Positions 21,171-30,618 of a stretch of DNA of 64,000 bases are shown here, one piece after another. The position numbers and the translations under genes are program-made. The notes beneath the pieces are model-generated. The model ran no database searches. It worked only from the letters and a program-made list of their open reading frames with translations, and was not told where the DNA came from. The stretch's first letter is position 1; the number at the start of each line of letters is the position of its first letter. This stretch comes from Diphasiastrum complanatum (lineage: Eukaryota; Streptophyta; Lycopodiopsida; Lycopodiales; Lycopodiaceae): contig CM055095.1 of the NCBI GenBank assembly GCA_029204225.1, positions 67,667,940 through 67,731,939 of the forward strand. The letters are read 5' to 3'.

Positions 21171-21429
21171 AGGCATTATATTGATGGCAGATAGTTACAC
21201 AATTCCTGTGTTGCCCGAAAGAAATTTTGTTGATTATAGCATATTGTAGAGTAGTTTAGTTGCTTCCTGTATTAAAGTCTGTCCTACAGTTGTGGATTAT
21301 ACGTCGGTAGCTGGAAGCTGAGGGAGAAGGTAGCGTAGTTAGCCGCATGGAGGAGAGAAGATTTTGGGCTTTTGCTCATGTTGTTTGACAAGTTCTTGAG
21401 TTTTTAAGAAATAAAACAAAAACATGATG

Positions 21430-22200
21430 TGAACATTTGTTCAAAATTATGGCTTAGGTTCCTTGGACATTAAATATTAGATCCTACATTCTTGGAAGGA
21501 TTTATGTTTTTTTCTTAAATTTTAAAGACATGACTATCTCTTACTATATGAGAAGTGTGCAGTTAGCGAGGTAGTTACATTGATTGCCAGTTCCATATGG
21601 AATCTAAGCACACAAATTGAGATGGACTTGGCTTGCAGGTTATACATCTCAAAACAGCGTTTGTAAAATCCACAATTGCTTTCTCATACGATTTATTTTT
21701 TCATCGATTGCTCACACCATACCTGATGAAACCATCGCTTCTGCCTTCTTCTTGTTATGATTATCAACGACAACTCATTGACAACGTCTAACAATACTGC
21801 CACAGACCACCCACTCGTCTTGATCCATGGACGAACAATTATAACACACATCAGATCATGAATATGGGAGGGCAAGCACGAGGAAAATCACAGTGCACTC
21901 AAGCCATCTTCAACTCACAGATCACTAGTAGAGCATGGAAGAACTGCTCATGGATCATTATTCAAATAAAAACTTGGTGGTACACAATTTATGTACTACT
22001 CTGTACTTGAGGATCCTTCAGTGACCTGCTCTTTGCTCTTTGCCTTGGAGATATCTCCTGAAAGCTAATGTCTCGTGCAACAAACATTTGTCTGAATCTT
22101 GTATTCGTAATGCCAAGGGATCCTGGCCAAGCCGGACTGCCTCATCAAGGCATTATATGTGATCAATTTTTGAGTTGCGGTGTGAATATTATTCTGAATT
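21430..22200. other. Intergenic DNA, nothing recognised
   Basis: AT-rich, short ORFs only. It separates the candidate small gene from a gypsy reverse transcriptase fragment. Confidence 0.5.
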
Positions 22201-22204
22201 GTCA

Positions 22205-22570
22205 TGTGATGAAAAGCAAATTTTAGATAAGTTGAAATGAGAACTCATTGGTGTGTTCCCAAAAGAACTACCTAATAGACTATCTCCCATTAGGGCGGTA
22301 GACCATAAGATTGATCTGATTCCAACAGGCAAACAACAAATCTTTTGACCACCATAAAGGTTTAGTCCAAAAGAGGAGGATGAAACTAGTAAGCAAATTG
22401 AGAATTTTTTGAAAATGGCACATATTTGACCTAGTAAATGACATGGGGAGCTCGTCTTCTTCTTAATCATAAGAAGAATGGTGTTTTTTGAATGTGTGTG
22501 GACTACGAGTTCTTCAATAAATCTATTGTTAAGAACCAATGTCCATTGCCCAAAATGGATGATCACGTGG
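22205..22570 (+). pseudogene. Ty3/gypsy reverse transcriptase N-terminal fragment
   Basis: Plus strand reads FPKELPNRLSPIRAVDHKID, the conserved LPP.R..DH.I entry to the gypsy reverse transcriptase, followed by LIPTGKQ. With stops it continues to PSK, LVFFLIIRRM and VWTTSSSINLLL, matching the usual KKDGS.RMCVDYR.LN stretch only loosely. The catalytic YLDD box is not reached. Confidence 0.75.
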
Positions 22571-23945
22571 ATATATTGAGTGTGCTAAATAATTCGCCAA
22601 GATAAATATTGATCATATGGGATACCATTGAATCAATATGCATCCTACTAGGGTACTAAACAGACAAATGGTATCATCTTATATCAATTATTGGCATACT
22701 AGACTTGGTTATGATAATAAAAAGTTGTATAATCAGAAACTAGGTTGTAAACAATATATAGGAGATTTTGGATAGCCTATTAGACATGCTACATGATTGA
22801 ATCCAAATGCTTCTAAAATAACCATCAATTTTGCATTTGGGATATGGGAATCCCACCTTGAGAAAATATTATTATGATCATAACCAAGTGCTGAAGTGAA
22901 TAAACTTGGGTTGATCACAATTGAAGATAGCAAAGGATATTTTGAATGAATATTCATTTCTAATAAACTAAAGTGAATGAAATATTCAAAAAGAGTAATG
23001 ATATTCTTCTCACACAGAGTTTCATCCAAAAAGCTATAAAAAATATACTTGTCCTATATCAATGCTAGGACATTTTCTAGCTTCTACATCAATAATATCA
23101 TCACATTCTACAAAATGTACCATGTATCAAATGTAAAAGATTCATACACATAAGTTCCACCATTGTCTATTGGTCCCATTTCACAAGAAGCCTTGGACAA
23201 TGTTGACAAGTCTTTTGTTGGAATGTGATGTTGGAGTTCTGATCCCAAAGGAAAACATAGTCCTTTTGAGTAATTTGCCTCATTGACAACTGCATTGTCT
23301 CAACTGGCCTTTGCATCATTCTTTTGGAATTTAATACTCGAGACAATCATATTACCCTCGATATTCTTCTCGTTAATTCCTTCGATCTCTGTTGATTTTT
23401 GGCATCCTTACATTTGTAATCATCTCTCTTGGAAACTTTTTGTCTTCTCCAAGCTGAAAAGTGGATTGGTGTTTCAAGTCTTGTGAACACTCTGTAACAT
23501 CACATAGATGTTGAACAATTGTTTCTTGTGGATTTAATAGAAGAGCAAGAGTTACTGACGTTATTGGTTCATTCATTTGTTGAACAAGCTTTCTCATCTC
23601 TTCTTTTGTTGATTCCACCATTGGACTTGAGTCACTTCAATCCCCTGTTTCATCTTGCTCCTCATTTAAATATTGTGTGTTGTTGCCAGTTGTCTTGACT
23701 TTGCAAACACAATGATTCCTTTTGTGTCGAAATCCCTTCAATAGTCCATGCTTGATCTTGGACTTCTTCTTCACTTGGAATTAATTAAGGTGACATCTTA
23801 TTTGATGATTGTTCTTCTTCATCACTTAGCACGGACCATTTGGTCCAGGAACTGGTTGTCTCCATCTCTGTCGCGGCTTGTGGTTCTGAGTGTTCCTTGC
23901 ATGAACGTGAATGGGTTAAGCTCTTGGGGAATTGGCTCTAACCTG
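22571..23945. other. Probable eroded retroelement DNA
   Basis: No domain is clear. An ORF at 23373-23621 (minus) and others are short and unassigned. The 22940-23030 part resembles 6740-6850. Confidence 0.35.
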
Positions 23946-23949
23946 TCGG

Positions 23950-24270
23950 CTGAGTTGGATGGCTTGCTTGGGTGGAAGTTACCTGTTTATGGCTGTCCAG
24001 TCTGGCGTGGCGCCAGGTTGGCTTCCAACGCTCGTGACAAAGCTTTCAGTTGGTTAAGTCTGATGTAAGTCAGACCGCTTGCTTGGAATGGATGTTACTC
24101 GTTGGTAACGAAGCTTCGAGCTGGTTAAGTTTGATGTATGTCGGGCGGCTTGCTTGGAGGGAAGTCACTCACATCGGGACCCCCGATCTGGCATGGTGCC
24201 AGGTTGGATCTCAATGTTGGTTTTCGGAACTTCAAGTTGGTTAAGTTTGATCGTTGTTGGCGAGTTGGCT
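23950..24270. repeat. Minisatellite, about 70-120 bp units, three copies
   Basis: Units begin at GGCTTGCTTGGG, CGCTTGCTTGGA and GGCTTGCTTGGA (near 23957, 24081, 24152) and end near GTTGGTTAAGT or CTGGTTAAGTTTGATG. The middle unit is shorter. The first and third share TCTGGC.TGG.GCCAGGTTGG. Confidence 0.75.
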
Positions 24271-24363
24271 GCTTGTATGTCAAGTGGGTTTGGATGGCAA
24301 GAGTTGAAGGCTGGGAAGCTAAGACGTGGTTCCCAGCTCCCTTTGGGATGCTTGCGCTACATG

Positions 24364-24469
24364 AGAGGGAATGCAGATTATGTAGTCGAGAGACAATGCT
24401 CATGTGGAGAGAATGGAGAGAGAATGCAGATTATGTGGTCGAGAGACAATGCTCAGGTGGAGAGAATGG
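24364..24469. repeat. 53-bp tandem duplication
   Basis: GAATGCAGATTATGT.GTCG followed by AGAGACAATGCTCA.GTGG appears twice in tandem with two or three differences, then shorter GAGAATGGCA words continue to about 24560. Confidence 0.85.
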
Positions 24470-24722
24470 CAATTCGTGAAGAGAGAGAATGGCAGATTCT
24501 GGAAAGAGAATGCAAATTCTCTAGAGAAAATGGCAGATTTTGTAGAGAGAATGGCAAATTCCGGAGGAGAAATAAATCTGGATGCACATTCCACTCTTGG
24601 AATCACCTCCAAAATACAAAGAAAACCCGAGCGCCTAGCATTACGTTAACTAAAGTTTCGGGATCAACGTATTTCACACCGTCAATGCAGTGACATTGGT
24701 AGGCTCCCACCAAGTTTCTACC

Positions 24723-25254
24723 AGTGTTGGGCGGGTATATAGGTGCTCGATTGGTATCAACAATGGTATCATAGAACATACCAGCCCGGTATATGATTTT
24801 GTGATACTACGGTCGATACCTCACCCGTTTTAGCCCATCAATGCACATATCGATACCCGGATTAGGGGCAAAAAATTCGAATTGAACATGGTATCAATAC
24901 AATATCCATTTTTAGTTAATTCCAAAATTTACATGTGATAAATATTATTCATGGTGTCCCAAAGACATTGGTGGGCACCAACAAAGTATTGACCTTTAAA
25001 ATCATATGCATATTACATTTAAAAAGGTCATGCTTTTTATTAAATGCAAGATACCTTTTATAAAATGGTTAATTTTAGAAAAAAATTATATCCTCATACC
25101 TGAGTTTATACTCGAATGTTATCACCCCTGCAATACCCAAGTAGGTTGATACCAGCTTGCCAATTTAAAAACATAATGATACTGATACCCGACTGGTATC
25201 AAAAATTTTCAAAAAAGTATAATAGGAGGACAATATCAATACCCGCCCAACACT
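24723..25254. mobile_element. Non-autonomous hAT-like MITE, 532 bp
   Basis: AGTGTTGGGCGGGTAT at the left end (24723) is the exact reverse complement of ATACCCGCCCAACACT at the right end (25239-25254). The flanks TTTCTACC (24715-24722) and TTTCAACC (25256-25263) differ at one of eight bases, with one extra C on the right, which fits an 8-bp hAT target-site duplication. The inside is AT-rich with several GGTATC / GATACC words and has no coding potential. Confidence 0.75.
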
Positions 25255-25636
25255 CTTTCAACCATCCAAGGGTGAACATAGGTTTTAGCTTAGATGCTAT
25301 GACATGTTTTTCAGCCTTAGATGGATCTAGACTTGATCATCTGCATATCAGGCTATTATTAGCTTGCTGTCTTAAATGCTATGATATGTTAAAAGTGAAG
25401 GAAAGTTCAAACAGCTGATTGCATTCAGAACCGGTAAAATCACTAGATTGTTATCAGTAAGCAAGGGTTTTGAATCTACGGCCATCAGAAAACAAATCTC
25501 AGAATATGTAATACAATCATCTACATTCGATCAAACTTTGAAATCGTTACAAGAAACAGGCTTAGGGATCCAATAAATTGAGCCGCTTTCTTGACAAATT
25601 GGTTCACTGCATAAAAGTATAGTGGTTGAATCAGCG

Positions 25637-25996
25637 TTACAGCTCTTCCCATAATTCCTGCAGCGTGGTTTGCAGCCTTATGAGGGCCAGCAGTAGCACC
25701 AAGGTTCCTCCAAGGAAAAAAGTAGATTTTGTAAAAGAAACCGAGGACAGAAAAGAGAGAACACATTTACTGGGGGTGAACATAAATTGCAGGCATATTA
25801 AACCCACTACTGGTAACAATATAAGAGGTGGAAAAGGTAGTGATTGCATTGTCTCCGCCATGGCCACCAGAGAGGATTCTTCTTCTGAAAAGTACCACGG
25901 CACCAGCATCCAGAAGAAAACGACCAAACAAAGTAAGATCAGTGGGCCAACAGGCGATGGCTTACAGGAGGCTGCAGCACAGAAAGTTGTTGCCAT
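25637..25996 (-). CDS. Small membrane protein, 119 residues (left arm copy)
   Basis: ATG at 25996 in a strong plant context (TTGATGGCAACA), ending TAA at 25637. The sequence starts MATTFCAAASCKPSPVGP and has three hydrophobic segments: about residues 13-33 (LILLCLVVFFWMLVPW), 54-72 (PPLILLPVVGLICL) and 88-108 (GGTLVLLLALI), with an acidic loop EEESSLVAMAE after the first. It looks like a multi-span membrane protein of unknown family. The opposite strand also has a long ORF, but the hydrophobic pattern and start context favour this one. Its 5' two thirds lie inside the inverted repeat; a near-identical copy starts at 63734 and runs off the window. Whether it is a real host gene captured by the duplication or chance cannot be settled here. 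Confidence 0.5.
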   Translation of the reverse strand: MATTFCAAASCKPSPVGPLILLCLVVFFWMLVPWYFSEEESSLVAMAETMQSLPFPPLILLPVVGLICLQFMFTPSKCVLSFLSSVSFTKSTFFLGGTLVLLLALIRLQTTLQELWEEL

Positions 25997-25999
25997 CAA

Positions 26000-27740
26000 T
26001 TCAATTTTTCAGAAAGCTACAACAACGGATCAAGCCAGGTTCCAAAACGATACACAGCTGGTTCAGGAAATATGTGAAGCCCTGCACCGATGGAGAAAAC
26101 CGTTGCAAAGAATCAGCAGCACAGCACAAGTGAGCAGTGTTTTTGGCTACCTATCTTCTTAGATCAACCGTTACCGCAACGTTGCCGTTTCTTCTAAACA
26201 CAAATCTGGCTCCTGGGAATAAAAGTATCAGCATCTAAAAACGAGAATGTAATATAACTGTGCCAATGGGGTGCGGAATCAAGGAAGGAAGCAAAGAAAT
26301 GATCGCAACATGGATACTATTTTATGGACTGATAACTGCTCGAGCAAGGGAGCTGGTGAGCATTTTATCATTGAGAAATGCGATGGAAAAGCAATTTTGT
26401 GGGCAGCAGCAGCAGCGCTGCAGCAGTGTTACTACGCAGAAATAAAGCCCGAAGCGAAGCAGCGCAGAGTTTTCATCAAAGCCATAGCCATAGCGAGGAA
26501 GCCAGGAACAAAGGACACGCGCCTCCCCTTGTTGCTTATACGGAGTCGTCCATTACGCCCCCGAAGTAACGTGTATGTTCGTTCATTTTCATAAGCATAA
26601 AACAATGCGCTTTTTTGAGTTGAGTCAGGAGTTAATAATAAGGGTTTAAGCAATGGCAGGCAGGCCTGACACATGCACATGAAATGTTTTTAGGTTTTGG
26701 TGAAGTTAGAATTCAGTAAGTGCAGTGTGGACTCCACAGTGCCTCGTGCAATGGAAATGTATGTGACCCTCGGTGAGGCTGAGCCGAAGGAAAGTTAAAG
26801 AAAAGTCATCATGTTAAATTTTGGAGAGAAAAAGAAAAAAAGTCATCATTAGTGGACTCTCTAAGACGGACACCTCATTGCTTTCATTTAGGTTTAAATT
26901 GTTCTTAACCAATGAGAGATATGTACAGGTTAGAACTTAAACTTTAAACTATTCTTAACAAATATAATGTATTTTTTAAGCCTGTCTTGCAAATGCAGTA
27001 TTATGCGTTGAGGTCGGTCAATGGAGTTTGGAAGAAAGTTAATGTTAAAGGATAAAGTGTGGTGTTGGTCTCAACTTTCGAGGCTTGGACCTTGGATAAG
27101 GGCTCATTTACCCAACATGTAACTCAATGTAAAATAGCAAAAGAATATCTTTTTCTATCTAAGGCACGTACGGAAGGTGCCTCATGTAAAGAGAAAATCT
27201 TTTATTGAATATTCAAATGCAAAAGAGAGCTTTTCATGTAATATTCTAAAGCATGATTATATGGTTGTCATTTGCATGCATCAATTAGAACCGTCCCTGC
27301 TTCAGTACACACCATCACCTTTGCTTTCTCACCTCCTCCATCTCCATCTCCATCACCATCTCCGCCTCTAATCCATCTCCTCTGTCCCTAACCAACTACG
27401 TCTACGCCATTGTCTTCATGTTTTTTCTCTCAATTTATGATTAATTTCTTGTTTTGCTTCACCTTCATGTTTTTTGATGCATCGGTAGTGCATGAAACAA
27501 CAAGAAAAAGCATGAAATTGACTTGCGGTGTTGTGGATTTCTCTCTTCATTTTGTTTGCTGGTGGGTGAGGCCCTGATCGTTCTATGGCTCTGCTTTTGA
27601 TCCTTGAAAAAAAGTTATGCTAGGATTTTGGAGTGGGCCGAAAATTCTGAGAAAATTAAGAGGTTGCTCTGCAGGATATGCCACCTAATTTCATACATGT
27701 TGTGGGCTTTGCTATGAGAGTCATACTAAGTAATGAGTAC
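26000..27740. other. Arm DNA upstream of the small membrane protein; no further gene
   Basis: Includes the presumed promoter of the minus-strand membrane protein gene. Opposed ORFs of 60-110 residues around 26260-26680 overlap one another and show no family. Mirrored at about 61990-63730. Confidence 0.4.
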
Positions 27741-27744
27741 GAGC

Positions 27745-28175
27745 TCCAGATCTGAATCTCACTATAGTGAAAGCAACAAGTCACGATGATATTCCTACTA
27801 ATGAGAAGTATATTCAAGAAATCTTGTATCTAATTTCTTCTCACAGAGGTTATGTGAGTGCATGCGTTGCAAGTCTGGCAAAGCGGTTGAGCAAAACACA
27901 TGATTGGATCTTTGCAAGTTAGACACTTATGGTAACTAATAGATTGTTGAGAGACGAGGATCCTTCTTTTTTATATTTGTCAGAAGAAGGATGGTGTATC
28001 TAACTTTAGAGATGACTCGCATTCCAACGCTTGGGATTATTTTTTGTTCGCACTTATGACATGTATCTTAACAAACACCTAGATTGCTTTGCATCTTTTT
28101 CTAGACATTTGAATCTAAACAACAGTCAATACAATTATAGATCTAGCTATGATGATCGCAGATGTTCACGTAGTC
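27745..28175 (+). pseudogene. ANTH-domain clathrin assembly protein fragment (left arm)
   Basis: One frame reads DLNLTIVKATSHDDIPTNEK, then YIQEILYLISSHRGYVSACV, then SLAKRLSKTHDWI, a stop where a Leu or Lys is expected, TLMVTNRLLRDEDPSF, and, after more stops, FVRTYDMYLNKHLDCF. This is the N-terminal ANTH fold of AP180/CAP proteins, which bind phosphoinositides and recruit clathrin to membranes. Only part of the domain is present, with several stops, so it is a captured and dead piece. It ends exactly where block B begins (about 28166). The mirror copy is at 61551-61981; copy 1 of block B near 1 kb lacks it. Confidence 0.82.
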
Positions 28176-28638
28176 CAAAAGATCCAATAATTGTTCTGGC
28201 CACTATTAATTCTAATGTCTCACTAAATGCCCAACCACTCACTAATCTATCCACAACCCAAAGCCACATATCATCAGTACGTATCAGGCAACTTCTCCCA
28301 CATCTAGTCTAATTCTTCACTTAATGACTTAGGGCCACCACTTTGGTCACAAATTAACTATAATCGTCTAAAATTGTTACCTTCATAGTACATATATAAC
28401 TTAAACTTCCCATGCTTTCCTTAATATAGCGAACCTAGACAATGACTAATCCTTGTTAATGACATAATAGTTTTGTCTTCTCCAAATTACTCGAGTATAT
28501 GTTTTTCCAAAACCTTGTCATGGTCCTAGTTTTGACCTTGTTGCCACTCCCAAGAAGATTTTTGTAACATCCCTTTTAGAATTTTTATGATGATGCCACT
28601 TCGAATACTTATTCATACAACTTGCATTGTTGCTCGTT

Positions 28639-28684
<46 letters not shown>

Positions 28685-30206
28685 CACACATTTTTTATTT
28701 TTATTTAGCCCAAGTTCACTTTAGCACTACCATAAATATATGCTTGCAACGAATTGAGTCCCTTCCTAGCCATATTTTTCTTTTGTCTTGAGAAGCGTTA
28801 AGTTATGATTGGAGTTCGTTCATATCAATAAAAGTAAGGAAAATAGAAACCAAATCTTTGTTTGCTATCAATATGGGTGAAAGACCGATTTAAACAAACA
28901 TTTGCCTACAAGCAAGATAAGATTAGTATTATTCAATGTTGTTGTTACAACTTTCCCAAAGAAGTGATCGATTCGAACTAGATAAGATCCTCTTAGCTTT
29001 TAATGTGCACATTTTAATTAAATTATACATCATGTGTTATTGACATGTTCGTACAAGAGTAAACACGAGCTTCATCACATGTCACAAGCAAGCTTGCATG
29101 CCTCATACGTGAATGAATCCAATAAGATGTCTCAATCATCAAGGCACTTCCATAAACCATATACCCATGTTACTGAGAAATTTATCTTGAAGTATGGGGC
29201 CCCTATGTTATGGGCAAGGTCTTCAGTATTCACACAAGATTCAAGAATCAATGACTACATAGAACCAATCGAGAAACCAAAGAGCCAAGGCAACATTAAT
29301 AGTGCACCGAATGTTAGTGTCATATCTTGGTTCATGGTTGGGTCATTCCAATATGTAAGACAAAGTATGAAGTGTGAAACCAAGTAAAGAGTCTCTGAAG
29401 TGGCATGCATTGTCATTATACGATAGGCACAAGTTGATAATACGAAGAAGCATTATACAAGAGGTATCTATCTTCCCACATGTGGTGAGTTTGGGCATCA
29501 TGCTCAAGTTGGGCCAAGTTGGATTCTTTGTAGTCTTACTTCTTGCTACTGAAAATGATCTTTATAAGCAACCACATGAGACATATCTCAAACTAACAAG
29601 TCTCTTCTCAAGCTTAAAATTATACTTCTATCCTTACCATGCTTCTTCTACACACTATATTTAAATGTATGACAATCAATAGCCCGTCATCATGAGTGGG
29701 AGCACTTCATTGATTGAGTCTAATACAAACATCATGGTAGATTGTAGAACCATCATGTTCACAAAAATGTATGACAATCAATAGTCCATCACCATGAGTC
29801 TCCGGAGCACTTCATTGATTGAGTCTAATATAAACATTGATTGAGTCTAATATAAACATCATGGTAGATTGTAGAACCATCATACTCACAGAAAGCTTTC
29901 TAAATGCAACGAGTATGGTATGTGCCTACTAGTCCAAGAAACATTGCAAAATATAAATATTCATTTCAAATATGGATAGAAACAATGGCATCAACATTGA
30001 AGACACAAGACACTCAAAATAGAAGACAATATCCACCAATTAGCATTGTATTCCAAGGTCAGAACTCACAAACCATTTCCATTTGTGCCGATAGGGTGCA
30101 TGAGACCTTTTCATGGCTTTCATTCACAAGAGAATACTACAGAACTTCAATAATCTCATCTGAAAATGATCCATGGAAAACGTACAATGTTTGTTATTGT
30201 TTATTT
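28166..30206 (+). repeat. Repeat block B, copy 2 (left arm)
   Basis: Colinear with copy 1 at 1047-3130 and the mirror of copy 3 at about 59516-61560. It lacks five bases present in the other two copies near 29514 (GGGCTCGCCCAAG shortened to GGGCCAAG), so this arm carries a private deletion. Contains the 43-bp (AG)n tract at 28640-28682. Its ORFs are not recognised. Confidence 0.92.
28640..28682. repeat. (AG)n microsatellite, 43 bp
   Basis: Left-arm copy of the block B dinucleotide tract, same length as the right-arm tract at 61044-61086. Confidence 0.97.
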
Positions 30207-30618
30207 ATGAGCAAGCAAATAACTTAGATAATCAAGTAACTAACAACTACTTAGTTCAATGTAATATAAGAGAGTTACACTTTCATTTATTAAGACAAAG
30301 AGATCCTTGTGGTCCCAATAAAGCTTTACATGATTGATTTAGAATATGTTCTCTTTTTACATGATAGTCCCCCTACATAGAGGTGCTTGGTTGATAGTCT
30401 TCTGCAAGCAAAATAGTGATGTTGAGTTGGAGCTTTAGAACATGTCAAATGTTGTGGATCCAGGTTCTCGTAGATTAATTTTCAATCAAACACAATTCCA
30501 CAAACTTGTTCTGTTTTCCCCAACATTGCAACCTACTAGCTTCAATTGTAAGTTTTGTAGTAGCTAGTTCAGTGGGATGCTGCATTGGTCTGTCTCTGTT
30601 CATCGGCTACCGCATCCC

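Noticed and set aside
25626-26162. 178-residue plus-strand ORF at the arm edge
   Set aside because: It is antisense to the small membrane protein ORF, which has a better start context and a clear hydrophobic pattern; only the minus-strand frame looks like a protein.
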